NCBI RefSeq assembly: GCF_001676725.1
Contig: NZ_CP016172.1
Span: 496,001 to 560,000 of the forward strand
Reading direction: 5' to 3'
DNA length: 64,000 bases
Source: Bordetella flabilis
Lineage (GTDB): Bacteria > Pseudomonadota > Gammaproteobacteria > Burkholderiales > Burkholderiaceae_B
Shown: one piece after another, positions 1 through 9,807 of the stretch
Position numbering within the stretch: the first letter of the stretch is position 1
Layout: each line of letters opens with the position of its first letter
The notes under the pieces: model-generated
Told to the model about the DNA's origin: nothing
What the model saw: only the letters and a program-made list of their open reading frames with translations
The model's database searches: none
Position numbers and translations under genes: made by a program

Positions 1-290
1 TGGGCGACGCATGCGCTGTCGAAGGCCCTGGGTTCCGCATCCATGGCCAATGCGCCGCAGCGCGTCGGCATGCCGGCGACATCGATAATATCCTTGACGC
101 CGAAGGCTACGCCCGCGAGGACGCCGGGTCGCCGCACGCTGGCCTCCGGCGCCGCCTCGGGCAACCAGGCCCAGGCCTGGATGTCGGCATCGCGTGTTGC
201 GATTTCCCGCAGCACGTCGCCCGGGTCGCGATCGGCGAACAGCGGCGTGCGGGGAAGGGATTCCGGAGAAGAGGCTGCGGTGTGCGTCAT
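1..290 (-). CDS. Amidase signature family protein, N-terminal part
   Basis: The gene starts at an ATG (288-290) and runs off the left edge, so only about 96 N-terminal residues are visible. The segment FGVKDIID (about residues 63-70) followed by AGMPTRCG is the typical N-terminal signature of the GatA/amidase family; Lys66 in VKD is the expected base of the Ser-cisSer-Lys triad. The glycine/serine-rich region with the two catalytic serines lies outside the window. It lies 62 bases downstream of a Bug receptor gene on the same strand, so the two are probably co-transcribed; a Bug receptor plus amidase suggests uptake and hydrolysis of an amide. The family call is firm, the substrate is unknown. 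Confidence 0.85.
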   Translation of the reverse strand, partial: MTHTAASSPESLPRTPLFADRDPGDVLREIATRDADIQAWAWLPEAAPEASVRRPGVLAGVAFGVKDIIDVAGMPTRCGALAMDAEPRAFDSACVA

Positions 291-352
291 TGCGTGGACA
301 GGTGAACGGCACGCCGGCGTTGCGCCACTATTGCCGGCGCGCCGGCGCCGGA

Positions 353-1360
353 CTATTGGAGGGTGATGTGCTTCTGCGCGATCAGGCCGCCCCACCGCCT
401 GCTTTCGTCGGCGATGAAGGCCTTGAAGTCGGCCGGGGTGCCGCCGGCGACTTCCGCGCCCTGGGATTCCACCGTACGCTTGTAGTCCGGGTCCTGCAAC
501 ACTCGGTTGATGTTGTCGTTCAACATACGGACGATGGCGTCGGGCGTGCCAGCCGGTGCGATGACGCCGAACCAGTTCGACACGACCATATCGGCCACGC
601 CCGCTTCGCGGAAAGTCGGGACATCGGGCAACGCGGCCAGGCGCTTCTCCGAAGCAACCGCGAGCAGGCGCAGGCGTGGCGCGTCGCCCTCGGCATAGGG
701 CATGAAAAGGCTGGCCAGTTCGATGTAGAAATCGACATTGCCCGCCATCAGGTCGTTGACCGCTGGCGCGCCGCCCCGGTACGGCACGTGGGTGGCGTTG
801 ATGCCCACACTGCTCTTGAACAACTCCGTCGTCAGATGGGACGCGCCGCCCGCGCCGGTCGAGGCATAGTTGAGCTTGTCCGGGTTGGCCCTGGCCGTCT
901 TGATCAACTCGTCCAGGTCCTTGTAGGGAGAATTCCGGTTCACCCCCAGCACCATCGCGCCCCGCTCGATCAGTACGACTGGCTGGATATCCTTGTCCGG
1001 ATCGAAACCCAGGTTGCCGGCGTAAAGCGCCTTGTTGACCGACAGCGGCGCGAAATTGCCCAGGCCGATCGTATAGCCATCGGGTTGCGCCCGCGTGATC
1101 TGAGCCGTACCGATGTTGCCGCTGGCGCCGGGCTTGTTCTCCACCACCACGGGCACTTTCAGCAGATCGCCGAGCTTTTGCGCCAGTTGGCGCGAACGCG
1201 TGTCCGAGCTGCCGCCCGCGGCGTACGGCACGATGAAGGTGATGGGCTTGTTCGGATAGGCTTGCTGGGCGCCGGCCGGGATGGATAAGACGGCCGCCAA
1301 TGTGGCGAAGGCGACGGCGCAAAGCCTGGCGGGTGCGGATTTACGTCGAGATCCGTGCAT
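353..1360 (-). CDS. Bug-family (tripartite tricarboxylate transporter type) periplasmic substrate-binding protein
   Basis: 335 residues. A signal peptide covers about residues 1-31 (basic start, hydrophobic core, AGA before QQAYPNKP). The mature start with YPNKPITFIVPYAAGGSSD is diagnostic of the Bug family, whose members bind small carboxylates in the periplasm using two conserved beta-strand loops. Further family marks are VENKPGASGNIG and the C-terminal region with PAGTPD. Length fits the family. There are no TctA/TctB membrane genes nearby, as is usual for the expanded orphan Bug receptors of Bordetella-like bacteria. The gene is divergent from a LysR gene and is followed by an amidase gene, which suggests ligand-responsive control by that LysR protein. 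The ligand is unknown. Confidence 0.92.
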   Translation of the reverse strand: MHGSRRKSAPARLCAVAFATLAAVLSIPAGAQQAYPNKPITFIVPYAAGGSSDTRSRQLAQKLGDLLKVPVVVENKPGASGNIGTAQITRAQPDGYTIGLGNFAPLSVNKALYAGNLGFDPDKDIQPVVLIERGAMVLGVNRNSPYKDLDELIKTARANPDKLNYASTGAGGASHLTTELFKSSVGINATHVPYRGGAPAVNDLMAGNVDFYIELASLFMPYAEGDAPRLRLLAVASEKRLAALPDVPTFREAGVADMVVSNWFGVIAPAGTPDAIVRMLNDNINRVLQDPDYKRTVESQGAEVAGGTPADFKAFIADESRRWGGLIAQKHITLQ

Positions 1361-1480
1361 GGAGTTCCCCTTGGAAGATGCGTGGCCTTGCCACGGTCAT
1401 CGGATCAGTCATTCTAGGAACCGGCGAATTATGTTGTCTAATACTAAGTTGACGATCGAATTGATATTCTGGACGACCTA
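1361..1480. promoter_or_regulatory. Divergent Bug/LysR intergenic control region
   Basis: These 120 bases separate the divergent Bug gene and LysR gene. The part from about 1426 to 1475 is clearly more AT-rich than the surroundings (TTATGTTGTCTAATACTAAG and onward), as expected for overlapping divergent promoters with a LysR site of the T-N11-A type. I could not fix one operator or a clear -35/-10 pair. The LysR start at 1481 has no good Shine-Dalgarno sequence. Confidence 0.4.
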
Positions 1481-2386
1481 ATGATGATCGACAACCGCTT
1501 GCTGCAGGCGTTCGCCATGGTCGCGGAGGAACTGCATTTCGGGCGAGCGGCGCAGCGACTGCATATCAGCCAGCCGCCACTCAGCCAGAGCATACGCAGG
1601 CTGGAGGAAACCCTGGGCGTCACGCTGCTTATACGCTCCACTCGTTCGGTGAGGCTGACGGCCGCCGGCGCCGAACTGTACCGGCACGTGCAGAAGCTGG
1701 CGCAGGACGCCGACGCCATGGTCCGGGCGGTCAGGCAGGCCGAGCAAGGCGAGATCGGGCAACTGATTATCGGGCTTACCCCCAGCGCCGCGTATTCGAA
1801 TCTGTCGGATGTGCTCTACGCATTCCGCAAGCGCTATCCGACCGTGCAGCTGGACCTGCGCGAAATGAACTCGAACGCCATGCCGGAGGCGCTGCACCAG
1901 CGTCATCTGGACCTGGCGCTGCTGCGTCCTCCCTTCGCCGATCCGGACTTGTCACCCCAGCGGGTCTATCAGGAACCCATGCTGGTGGCCATGCGCAAAG
2001 ACCATCCCCTGGCGGCTAAGCGCTGGGTATCCATGGCCACCGTGCTGGACCACGAACTGATCGGGTACTCGCGCCAGCATTCACGCTATTTCAGCCAGGT
2101 GCAGCAGTTGATGGTCGCGGCGAGCGGCAAGGCGCCTCGCATTGTGATGGAAAGCATGATCCCCACCAATCTGACGCTGGTGGAGGCAGGCTTCGGCATC
2201 GCGCTGGTTCCAGCGTCGCTTTCCCGCATGCGCACGGGCACCCTCGCCTACGTGGGGATACGCGGACCCGGCACGGTCCAGGCGGAGTTGATCGCAACGC
2301 GGCAGCCGTCCGGCGTGAACCCCGCGGTCGAACGCTTTATCGACATCATGCGGAACGCCGGGCGCGGTGGTCCTGCGCGGGCCTAG
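1481..2386 (+). CDS. LysR-family transcriptional regulator
   Basis: 301 residues, the usual length. The winged helix-turn-helix is at about residues 1-62 (FGRAAQRLHISQPPLSQSI, then LEETLG), and a LysR substrate-binding domain fills about residues 90-295. Two in-frame ATG codons open the gene (MM). It is divergent from the Bug receptor gene at 353-1360, the classic position of a LysR activator next to its target. The probable role is to control the Bug/amidase unit in response to the transported acid or amide. Effector not predictable from sequence. Confidence 0.92.
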   Translation: MMIDNRLLQAFAMVAEELHFGRAAQRLHISQPPLSQSIRRLEETLGVTLLIRSTRSVRLTAAGAELYRHVQKLAQDADAMVRAVRQAEQGEIGQLIIGLTPSAAYSNLSDVLYAFRKRYPTVQLDLREMNSNAMPEALHQRHLDLALLRPPFADPDLSPQRVYQEPMLVAMRKDHPLAAKRWVSMATVLDHELIGYSRQHSRYFSQVQQLMVAASGKAPRIVMESMIPTNLTLVEAGFGIALVPASLSRMRTGTLAYVGIRGPGTVQAELIATRQPSGVNPAVERFIDIMRNAGRGGPARA

Positions 2387-2491
2387 GCAATCCCCGCCCC
2401 CGGTCCGTGCGCTATGACTTCCCTTGTCCTTTTCCTTCCGGGGCTTGATGCGTCATTCCGTGGGCTTTGCCCGTGAGCGGTCTGGAGCGGC

Positions 2492-3145
2492 TCACGCCAC
2501 CAGGGCCGCCAGCACACCCAGGGCGAGCAGCATCAGCAGGAGACCGGATGTCCGTTCCAGCCATGGCAAGACGCGCGCGAAGCGGTGCAGCACAGTCCGA
2601 TTCCCTATCAGGATGGCGACAGCCACATCCCACGCCAGGACAACCGCGAACATCCACGCGCCGTAGAAGGCTTTCCAGCCGGCGCTTGCATGGGGGCCGG
2701 TCAGCATCGCCGCCAGGCTGGCGTAGAAAAGCGCGTTCTTCGGGTTCAGGATGCCGGACAAGAATCCCATGCACACGGCGCGCCGCCATGAAGCGGTGCG
2801 GCGTTCCCGCGCGGGTGGATGGCCGGGGGGCGCCGGTACCGCGTTCAGGGTATTGGCGCCGGCGTGGCGGATGAACAGGACGCCAAGATAGAGCAGGTAT
2901 GCGCATCCCACGATCTGCAGCGCGATAAAGGGTGTGCTGGCGGGCCGCAGCGCCGCCGTGCCGGCGAACGCGAGGACGATGAAGGCGCCGTTGGCGGCCG
3001 CGATGCCCAGGCAAGCGCCACTGGCCACACGCCAGCCGGCCGCCAGCGATGTACGGGCAATCAGGAAGAAGTCGGGGCCGGGCGAAAGCAGGGCCAGGAA
3101 ATGCGCTGCGGCGACGATCAGGAATTGCTGCATGGCGGGACACAC
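2492..3145 (-). CDS. LysE-family translocator (amino-acid exporter type)
   Basis: 217 residues, about six hydrophobic segments. The N-terminal motif SPGPDFFLIARTSL (about residues 20-33) is the LysE/RhtB family signature, and the loop LGVLFIRH and the segment NPKNALFYAS are also typical. The family exports amino acids or related small molecules across the inner membrane. I chose the GTG at 3145 because a GGGAGG sits 8 bases upstream; the in-frame ATG at 3133 would be 20 bases from that site. The gene lies 65 bases downstream of an AraC regulator on the same strand, a frequent pairing for this family. Substrate unknown. Confidence 0.9.
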   Translation of the reverse strand: MCPAMQQFLIVAAAHFLALLSPGPDFFLIARTSLAAGWRVASGACLGIAAANGAFIVLAFAGTAALRPASTPFIALQIVGCAYLLYLGVLFIRHAGANTLNAVPAPPGHPPARERRTASWRRAVCMGFLSGILNPKNALFYASLAAMLTGPHASAGWKAFYGAWMFAVVLAWDVAVAILIGNRTVLHRFARVLPWLERTSGLLLMLLALGVLAALVA

Positions 3146-3210
3146 ATCGGATACCTCCCCGAAAGTGTGTCGAAACCGGCCGCGCCTGTATTGAAGAAAA
3201 TTGCAGTGGG

Positions 3211-4023
3211 TCAGGCGCGGTAGCGGCCCGGCGTGATACCCGCATGGGCCTTGAATACACGTTGGAAGTGGGCTTGGTCGGCGAATCCCAGTCCATGGGC
3301 GACCTGCGCGATATCCTCGCCGGCCCGCAGCCGCGCCCTGGCCAGGTTGACACGCTGGTTCAATTGCCAGGCGTGCGGCGTCATGCCCGTCACGGCGCGG
3401 AAGGTCCGGATGAGCTGATAGCGGCTCATGCCGGCCAGGCGCGCCAGATCCACCAAGGCGGCGTTGGACACCGGCGTCTTCCGCAGGAAATCAAGAACCG
3501 GGCCAAGGGCCCTGGCACGGCGAGGCGAAGTGGCGCGCGTGGCGACACGCATGCCGTCCGCCTCGTCGCACGCTCCGATGAACTCGATGAGCGCGGCCTC
3601 CTTGTCCTGCGGATCCGAGCCGGAGAACAACAGCGCATTCAGGCCGCAAAAGTGCGCATAGACAGCGGGCTTGCATACGATCCGGATCGCTTCGTCCTTG
3701 CATGTCGTGCCGGGGCCGGCATATTCCTGGCGGACCGCCTGAACCCAGGCGCTGTCCAGGTGCAGCATCTGGTAGCTCCATGCGGCGTCGGGCGCCGGAT
3801 TGCAGGCGTGGACGCGATGGGCCGGCACGAGCACAAGCGTGCCGGCGCGCAGCGCGACCGGGCCGTCGTCCGCTCCGGTGAAGATGCTCGTACCTCCATC
3901 CACCGCGCCGATGGAGAGGGTCGGATGGCTGTGGGGTATGTAGCAGGCGCGGCTATGGCAGGCGCGGCGGCTCTCGGCGTAGGGCAAGGCAGGATCGCGC
4001 CAGAATTCGGTGGTGGCTTCCAT
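3211..4023 (-). CDS. AraC-family transcriptional regulator
   Basis: 270 residues from the ATG at 4023. An N-terminal cupin-like sensor domain (about residues 20-160; HSHPTLSIGAV, then VLVPAHRVHACNP) is followed by the double helix-turn-helix AraC domain (about 170-268; LARLAGMSRYQLIRTFRAVTG, then GLGFADQAHFQRVFKAHAG). The last block matches the canonical second helix-turn-helix. The open frame continues upstream of 4023, but that part reads like non-coding antisense sequence. It precedes the LysE-type exporter on the same strand and probably controls that exporter and itself. Confidence 0.9.
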   Translation of the reverse strand: MEATTEFWRDPALPYAESRRACHSRACYIPHSHPTLSIGAVDGGTSIFTGADDGPVALRAGTLVLVPAHRVHACNPAPDAAWSYQMLHLDSAWVQAVRQEYAGPGTTCKDEAIRIVCKPAVYAHFCGLNALLFSGSDPQDKEAALIEFIGACDEADGMRVATRATSPRRARALGPVLDFLRKTPVSNAALVDLARLAGMSRYQLIRTFRAVTGMTPHAWQLNQRVNLARARLRAGEDIAQVAHGLGFADQAHFQRVFKAHAGITPGRYRA

Positions 4024-4207
4024 GGGTCGGCATCTTCGTCCGGGCATTCCGGCGCGCTCCCTTGTGAATTCCCGTATCAAGGTAAACGATCGATTATCGC
4101 CCCATCCCCATGCCAGAGGAGTATCGTGAACCATGCGCGCGCCACCGGTGCGTTCATGGATTGTCGATCCGCCCGCCTGCGGCGAGATCCCGAGCAAGGA
4201 GAGACAC
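4024..4207. promoter_or_regulatory. Divergent AraC/nfeD intergenic region
   Basis: 184 bases between the AraC start (minus strand) and the nfeD start (plus strand). The part around 4075-4100 (AAGGTAAACGATCGATTATC) is AT-richer than its flanks and is the best place for the promoters. No clear operator was found. Confidence 0.3.
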
Positions 4208-5683
4208 TTGCCCGCCACCAGTCGTTTCGTAGCGAGACCCAGGCCCGGAAGCACTGTCCCTATCCTCACGCTATGGTGTCTGTGGATGGCGCTGGCTGCC
4301 GCTGTTCTGCTGCACCAGGCGGCGTGGGCGCAAGCGCCATCCGCTTCCACCCCCACGATCGTGCTGCTGGATATCAAGGGCGCGATCGGGCCCGCGACCA
4401 CGGAATACCTAGGCAAGGGCTTGGCCGCCGCCGCGGAACGAAAGGCCGCCGCCGTGGTGATTCGCATCGATACACCCGGCGGCCTGGTCTCTTCGACGCG
4501 CGACATTATCCGAGCCATGCTGGCCTCGCCAGTCCCGGTACTGGCCTACGTCGCGCCGGGTGGCGCGCAAGCCGCCAGCGCCGGCACCTACATCGTCTAC
4601 GCCAGCCATCTGGCGGCGATGGCGCCTGGCACGAATATCGGCGCGGCCACCGTGGTGACCATGGGCGAACGGCGTGGCCCGGCGGAGCGCGAGCCCGCCT
4701 CGCCGGCTGACGGTAAGCCGGACAAGGCGCCAGACGAAGCGAAGCCGGACAAGGACTCCGAGACCAAGGGCGGGCCCGCCGACGCATCGATGCGCAAGGC
4801 GATCAACGACGCCGCCGCCTTCATACGCAGCCTGGCTGAGATGCACGGCCGCAACGCCCCATGGGCGGAAGATGCCGTCCGAGACGGTGTCAGCATCCCT
4901 GCCAACGAGGCGCTGGAGAAAAAGGTGGTCGAAATCCTGGCGACCGACCTGAATGGCCTGCTCGCCCAGGCCGACGGCAGGCAGGTGAACCTGAATGGCA
5001 AGCGGGTGGCTCTGGCCACGAAGGACGCCCAGGTCGTCCAGATCGAACCCGACTGGCGCACCCGATTCCTGGCCGTCATCACCAATCCGGAGATCGCCTA
5101 TGTGCTGATGCTGTTGGGTGTCTACGGCATCATCTTCGAGCTGATGAGCCCGGGCGCGGTCTTTCCGGGAATCCTGGGCGCCGTCGCGCTGGTCACGGCG
5201 CTGTTCGCGTTCAATCTGCTGCCGGTCAATTACGCCGGTGTGGGACTGGTACTGCTGGGGATCGGGCTGATGGTGACCGAGGCCTTCACGCCTACGCTCG
5301 GCCTGGTCGGGATCGCCGGCGTGGCTATTTTCGCGTTCGGTTCGCTGTTCATGTTCGACAGCGGCGAAGCGCAGTTCGCGCTGTCGCTGCCCGTTGTGAT
5401 CACCGCCACGATCGTCATGGGCGTAATGTTCGCGATCCTGCTGAGGGTCGCCCTGCGGGCGCATCGGCGTAAGGCAATCACCGGCGACAGCACCCTGATC
5501 GGCCGTGTCGCGCTGGTGCTGACCTGGGCGGGAACCGAGGGCCGCGTCCGGCTTGGCGACGAAAGCTGGGACGCGCACAGCGGCACGTCGTTTGCGCCCG
5601 GCGCGCGCGTAGTCATCACCGCCCGCGACGGACTGAAACTCACCGTAGAAGCTGCCGGCGCAAGCCAGGAGGACGCATTGTGA
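4208..5683 (+). CDS. nfeD: NfeD-type ClpP-class membrane serine protease
   Basis: 491 residues if the TTG at 4208 is used. I prefer it because AAGGAG lies 6 bases upstream and a signal-like hydrophobic stretch follows at once; an in-frame ATG at 4133 would add 25 poorly placed residues. Domains in order: signal/TM segment (about 15-42), ClpP-like protease with [10 protein letters not shown] and the catalytic serine in ASAGTY (Ser124), a charged low-complexity linker (about 155-193), the presumed catalytic lysine in MRKAIND (Lys197), several TM helices (about 280-410), and a C-terminal OB-fold NfeD domain. Family members cleave stomatin-like partners. It overlaps the next gene (slipin) by 4 bases, the standard nfeD-slipin pair. 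Confidence 0.92.
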   Translation: MPATSRFVARPRPGSTVPILTLWCLWMALAAAVLLHQAAWAQAPSASTPTIVLLDIKGAIGPATTEYLGKGLAAAAERKAAAVVIRIDTPGGLVSSTRDIIRAMLASPVPVLAYVAPGGAQAASAGTYIVYASHLAAMAPGTNIGAATVVTMGERRGPAEREPASPADGKPDKAPDEAKPDKDSETKGGPADASMRKAINDAAAFIRSLAEMHGRNAPWAEDAVRDGVSIPANEALEKKVVEILATDLNGLLAQADGRQVNLNGKRVALATKDAQVVQIEPDWRTRFLAVITNPEIAYVLMLLGVYGIIFELMSPGAVFPGILGAVALVTALFAFNLLPVNYAGVGLVLLGIGLMVTEAFTPTLGLVGIAGVAIFAFGSLFMFDSGEAQFALSLPVVITATIVMGVMFAILLRVALRAHRRKAITGDSTLIGRVALVLTWAGTEGRVRLGDESWDAHSGTSFAPGARVVITARDGLKLTVEAAGASQEDAL

Positions 5684-6447
5684 TCATGACGCTTATTCCC
5701 TATATTGCTATCGCAGCGCTCGTCGTACTCCTGGTCGTATGGTCGATCAGGGTATTGCGCGAATACGAGCGGGGCGTGGTATTCACGCTCGGTCGCTACA
5801 CGGGCGTAAAAGGGCCGGGGTTGATCATCCTGGTGCCGCTGGTCCAGCAGTTGGTTCGCGTGGACCTGCGCACGGTGGTGCTGGACGTTCCCAGCCAGGA
5901 CATCATCTCGCATGACAACGTATCGGTGAAGGTGAACGCGGTGGTGTACTTCCGCGTGGTCGACCCGAACAAAGCCATCATCCAGGTGGAGCAGTACATG
6001 CAGGCGACCAGCCAGCTCGCGCAGACGACATTGCGTTCGGTCCTGGGCAAGCATGACCTGGACGAGATGCTGTCGGAGCGGGACAAACTGAACGCCGACC
6101 TTCAGCAGATCCTGGATCGGCAGACCGACAACTGGGGCATCAAGATCGCCAATGTCGAGATCAAGCACGTGGACATCAGCGAAAGCATGGTGCGCGCGAT
6201 CGCGCGGCAGGCCGAAGCGGAGCGCAATCGCCGCGCGCGCATCATAAACGCCGAAGGCGAACAGCAGGCCGCCGAAAAGCTCGTCGATGCCGCGCGCGAG
6301 CTGGCCGTCGTCCCGGAAGCCATGCAGTTGCGCTACCTCTCGACGCTCTACGATATCGCGAACGATAGATCCTCGACCATCATATTCCCCATCCCGATCG
6401 ATATGCTGAGCAGGCTGTTCGACAAGCGGGATTCGCGCCCCGAGTAA
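5680..6447 (+). CDS. Slipin / stomatin-like SPFH-domain membrane protein
   Basis: 255 residues. One N-terminal membrane hairpin (about residues 5-25) is followed by an SPFH/Band 7 domain (about 28-190; [20 protein letters not shown] at its start) and a helical C-terminal tail rich in Ala/Glu/Arg that normally drives oligomerisation. Translation probably starts at the GTG 5680 (AGGAGG 7 bases before it), with an alternative ATG at 5686. The stop of nfeD overlaps this start, so the two are translationally coupled. In archaea and bacteria the NfeD protease cleaves the slipin C-terminus; the pair is linked to membrane microdomains and envelope stress. Confidence 0.93.
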   Translation: MIMTLIPYIAIAALVVLLVVWSIRVLREYERGVVFTLGRYTGVKGPGLIILVPLVQQLVRVDLRTVVLDVPSQDIISHDNVSVKVNAVVYFRVVDPNKAIIQVEQYMQATSQLAQTTLRSVLGKHDLDEMLSERDKLNADLQQILDRQTDNWGIKIANVEIKHVDISESMVRAIARQAEAERNRRARIINAEGEQQAAEKLVDAARELAVVPEAMQLRYLSTLYDIANDRSSTIIFPIPIDMLSRLFDKRDSRPE

Positions 6448-6524
6448 GCGCTGCGTCCCGGCTGGCGGCGTCATTGGGGCAGCGCGCCGGGGGCGCCACC
6501 AATACCCATCCCGCTGCCCCGCCG

Positions 6525-7688
6525 TCAAGCCGTGGGGCCGGCGCCCTCGAGGGCGGGTTCAGGCGCCGCCGCGGGAGCCGGTGCTTCGCTCTTCTGGTCC
6601 CGGCGCACGGTGGCAGGCATCGATGCCACGTGGATGGTCCGGGTCGGGAAGGCGAACTCCACGCCCAGGGCGTCCAGCTCTTCCATCAGTCGCAGGTTGA
6701 TGGACTGTTGAATGTCCATGTACACGTTGTACCCTGGGTTCAGCACGATATAGACGGTCTCGAAGTCGAGCGTGCTTTCGCCAAAACCGCGAAAATGCGA
6801 ACGGTCAAAGCGCGTGCAGTCCAACGACCGGACGATCTGTTCGACGATCTGCGGTATCTTGCGCGCTTGTGCGGCGGTGCAGTTGTAGGTGACGCCAAAC
6901 TCGAACACGATCCGCCGCTCGGCCAGGCGCTTGTAGTTCTGGATCGTGCTGGTGAGCATCGCGGTGTTGGCCATCACGATCTGTTCGCCGCCAAGGCTGC
7001 GGATACGCGTGGTTTTGAGGCCGACATGTTCGACCGTTCCCGCGAGCGAGCCGATCACGATGAAGTCGCCTACCTCGAAAGGCTTGTCCACCGCGATCGA
7101 AAGCGATGCGAAGAGGTCGCCGAGGATGTTCTGAACGGCCAGCGCCACCGCAATGCCGCCGACGCCGAGGCTGGCAACGAAGGCGGTGATATTGACGCCA
7201 AGGTTCGACAGCATGGCCAGCAGGACGATCGCCCAAAGCAGGACCTTGGCGCCCCACATCATCAGGGATGTCAGCGCACTGAGCTGGACCCGTTCGTTGC
7301 CGCCCTTGCCTTGCATATAGTGCGTCATCACCAGCGTGATCGCGCGGCTGCCCCACAGTGCGGCTTGCAGCACAAGCACCACGAACCACAGGCTGCTCAC
7401 CCGGTCGAGCCACGCGGGCGGCAGGTCGAGCAGTCCGGCCCCGATCAATACCGCCGCCAGCGCGAGCAGCGTGTTGCTCGTTCCGCCCACCACCATTCCG
7501 GCCACGCCGCCCACGACGGAAGAGGAGCGGCTTGCGACCGTGCTGAGCCTGCGATGGAGGAAGCTTACCGCGAGGCGCAGCACGATGAAGCTGATGATGG
7601 CCACGCCGATGGCGATTATCCAACTGAGCATCGGGATGCCAAGAAACCGCAGGTCGGGAAAGAAGGTGGTGACGGGTTCATTGTTCAT
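6525..7688 (-). CDS. MscS-family mechanosensitive ion channel
   Basis: 387 residues from the ATG at 7688. About five TM segments lie in residues 15-190; the last one is the glycine/alanine-rich pore helix (SLGVGGIAVALAVQNILG, about 170-190) followed by the MscS beta domain (FEVGDFIVIGSLAGTVEHVGL) and an alpha/beta C-terminal domain ending near residue 350. A Pro/Ala/Glu-rich tail of about 25 residues ends the protein. The family releases solutes on hypo-osmotic shock. The frame is open upstream of 7688, but family similarity starts only here; no strong Shine-Dalgarno is visible. It follows ftsH on the same strand, 194 bases away. Confidence 0.9.
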   Translation of the reverse strand: MNNEPVTTFFPDLRFLGIPMLSWIIAIGVAIISFIVLRLAVSFLHRRLSTVASRSSSVVGGVAGMVVGGTSNTLLALAAVLIGAGLLDLPPAWLDRVSSLWFVVLVLQAALWGSRAITLVMTHYMQGKGGNERVQLSALTSLMMWGAKVLLWAIVLLAMLSNLGVNITAFVASLGVGGIAVALAVQNILGDLFASLSIAVDKPFEVGDFIVIGSLAGTVEHVGLKTTRIRSLGGEQIVMANTAMLTSTIQNYKRLAERRIVFEFGVTYNCTAAQARKIPQIVEQIVRSLDCTRFDRSHFRGFGESTLDFETVYIVLNPGYNVYMDIQQSINLRLMEELDALGVEFAFPTRTIHVASMPATVRRDQKSEAPAPAAAPEPALEGAGPTA

Positions 7689-7882
7689 TCGATAGGAGCC
7701 TTTGGATGAATGTGTGGCGCCGGAGCGTCGTTGGAGTACGTCGAGGAAGCGCCAATGAAAGCGCGACGAGGTGACATGATAGGTAGAACGGCCCGATGAT
7801 GAAAGCGCGTTCGTGGCGACGCGCCTTGGAAGTTCCACGGGCCAGGCCCCTCATGGCCGATGCACGGCCCAGCCCGCGGCCG
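7689..7882. promoter_or_regulatory. Intergenic region between ftsH and the MscS gene
   Basis: 194 bases between the ftsH stop and the MscS start, both on the minus strand. The gap is long enough for a separate promoter for the channel gene. I saw no strong terminator with a T-run and no clear -35/-10 pair. Confidence 0.25.
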
Positions 7883-9727
7883 CTAGTCGGCAAGCGCCTC
7901 CATGGCCGCCTGGGGCCGATCCATCACGATCGCCCGCAGTTCGTCCTCGTCCAGCGTTTCCTTTTCCAGCAGCAACCGGGCGGTGCGCTCGAGCACGTCG
8001 CGGCGGTCCTCCAGCAGCTTCACGGTGCGGGCGAATGCCGTCTGGACGATATCGTGCACGGTCCGGTCGACCACCGCGGCCGTGGCCTCGGAATAGTCGC
8101 GCTCGCGTACGAAGGCACCCGGTTCCTGCCGGATCAGAAAGGAGCGGCGCTCGCGTTCGAGCGACACGTGGCCCACAGCCTCCGCCATGCCATAGCGCGT
8201 GACCATCGCGCGCGCGATATCGGTGACCTTGGCAAGGTCGTCGGCCGCGCCGGTGGATAGATGCCCGTAGACCACCCACTCCGCGGCGCGGCCGCCCAGC
8301 AGTACGGCCATCTTGTTTTCGAGTTCCTCGCGCGTCATCAGGAAGCGGTCCTCGGTCGGACGCTGGATGGTGTAGCCGAGCGCCCCGATGCCGCGCGGGA
8401 TGATGGAAATCTTGTGGACGGGATCGACGCCAGGCAACGCCGTGGCCACCAGCGCGTGGCCGGTCTCGTGGTAGGCCACGATCTCGCGTTCCTTCGGGTT
8501 CAGCAGCCGGTTGCGTTTCTCCAGTCCGGCGACGATGCGCTCGATGGCGTTATTGAAGTCCTCCATCGCCACCGCGTCGGCACGGCGGCGAGTAGCGAGC
8601 AGCGCCGCCTCGTTGACGAGGTTGGCGAGATCGGCGCCGGTGAACCCGGGTGTCAACGCGGCGATGCTTTGCGCATCCACATCGGAGGCGAGCCGCACCT
8701 TCTTCAGATGCACCTTCAGGATCTGTACGCGTCCCTGCTTGTCGGGCCGGTCGACCAGCACCTGCCGGTCGAAGCGGCCGGCGCGCAGCAGCGCCGGGTC
8801 CAGGATTTCCGGCCGGTTGGTGGCGGCAAGCAGCACCAGGCCGGTCGACGCGTCGAAGCCGTCCAGTTCGACCAGCAGCTGGTTGAGCGTCTGTTCCTTC
8901 TCGTCGTGGCCGCCCGACATCGGCCCGATGCCGCGCGCCCGTCCCAGCGCATCCAGTTCGTCGATGAAAATGATGGCGGGGGCCTTCGAGCGTGCCTGCT
9001 CGAACAGGTCGCGCACGCGCGCCGCCCCGACGCCGACGAACATCTCCACGAATTCGGATCCCGAGATGGAGAAGAACGGCACCCGCGCCTCTCCGGCCAC
9101 CGCGCGCGCCAACAGGGTCTTGCCGGTGCCGGGCGGCCCCACAAGCAGTACGCCCTTGGGCATGCGGCCGCCCAGGCGGCCGTAGGCTTTTGGGTCCTTC
9201 AGGAAATCGATGATTTCCTTGAGTTCGTCCTTGGCTTCGTCAACGCCGGCCACGTCGTCGAAGGTAACCCGGGTATCCGCCTCCACGTAGATCTTGGCCT
9301 TGCTTTTGCCTATCTGCATCAGCCCGCCGCCGAGGCCGCCGCCCATGCGGCGCAGGATGAAGATCCATACCGCCGCGAACAACAGTACCGGCAGCACCCA
9401 CGACAGCAGGTCGCGCAGGAAGGTGTTCTCGATCTGTCCGGTCACGACGGCGCCGTGCTGCCGCAACTGCTGCGCGATGTCGGGCTCCACGCGAGCGGTG
9501 ATGAAGTGGGTGCGCCCCTCCTGCGGGGCGGTGAAGCGGCCCTGGATGTATTGCTCGGAAACCGCCGCCTCCGCGATCTGCCCCGCGTCGAGATAGGTTT
9601 CGAACTGGCTGTAGGGAATCTGCGCGACCTGCTGCGTGGCGGTGTACAGCGACTGGAACCACAGCAGGGCGACGATGGCGAGAAGCCAATAGCCGAGATG
9701 GAACTGCGTCTGCCGATTGATTTTCAT
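7883..9727 (-). CDS. ftsH: FtsH-type ATP-dependent zinc metalloprotease
   Basis: 614 residues, slightly shorter than E. coli FtsH. TM1 is at about 11-27, a periplasmic domain at 28-103, TM2 at about 104-123. The AAA+ module has Walker A GPPGTGKT (about 196-203), Walker [12 protein letters not shown], and the second region of homology [18 protein letters not shown]. The protease domain carries HETGH (about 417-421), with the Asp zinc ligand expected in the later [10 protein letters not shown] segment. The frame is open upstream of the ATG 9727, but that extension lies in the hairpin-bearing gap after hsp20. Its neighbours (Hsp20, slipin/NfeD, MscS) suggest a stress-dedicated paralogue rather than the housekeeping FtsH, which normally sits beside rlmE and folP. 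Confidence 0.95.
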   Translation of the reverse strand: MKINRQTQFHLGYWLLAIVALLWFQSLYTATQQVAQIPYSQFETYLDAGQIAEAAVSEQYIQGRFTAPQEGRTHFITARVEPDIAQQLRQHGAVVTGQIENTFLRDLLSWVLPVLLFAAVWIFILRRMGGGLGGGLMQIGKSKAKIYVEADTRVTFDDVAGVDEAKDELKEIIDFLKDPKAYGRLGGRMPKGVLLVGPPGTGKTLLARAVAGEARVPFFSISGSEFVEMFVGVGAARVRDLFEQARSKAPAIIFIDELDALGRARGIGPMSGGHDEKEQTLNQLLVELDGFDASTGLVLLAATNRPEILDPALLRAGRFDRQVLVDRPDKQGRVQILKVHLKKVRLASDVDAQSIAALTPGFTGADLANLVNEAALLATRRRADAVAMEDFNNAIERIVAGLEKRNRLLNPKEREIVAYHETGHALVATALPGVDPVHKISIIPRGIGALGYTIQRPTEDRFLMTREELENKMAVLLGGRAAEWVVYGHLSTGAADDLAKVTDIARAMVTRYGMAEAVGHVSLERERRSFLIRQEPGAFVRERDYSEATAAVVDRTVHDIVQTAFARTVKLLEDRRDVLERTARLLLEKETLDEDELRAIVMDRPQAAMEALAD

Positions 9728-9747
9728 ATCGGTGTCCCTGGACGGCG

Positions 9748-9776
9748 GGCGCGCGGCCCATGCCGGGCCGCGCGCC
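9748..9776 (-). other. Strong GC hairpin between hsp20 and ftsH
   Basis: Two perfect 12-base arms (GGCGCGCGGCCC at 9748-9759 and its complement at 9765-9776) around a 5-base loop lie in the 80-base gap between the hsp20 stop and the ftsH start. There is no T-run, so it is more likely an mRNA stability or partial read-through element than a classic terminator. It could let hsp20 be expressed at a higher level than ftsH. Confidence 0.55.
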
Positions 9777-9807
9777 GGGCGGGGCATTGCCCCGGCTACT
9801 CGCGGTG

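Noticed and set aside
4024..4518. N-terminal extension of the AraC regulator
   Set aside because: The frame is open to 4518 but overlaps the nfeD gene in antisense; AraC similarity starts at the ATG 4023.
9748..9776. Hairpin after hsp20 considered a rho-independent terminator
   Set aside because: Very strong stem but no T-run follows on the minus strand, so full termination is not supported; listed as an mRNA structure instead.
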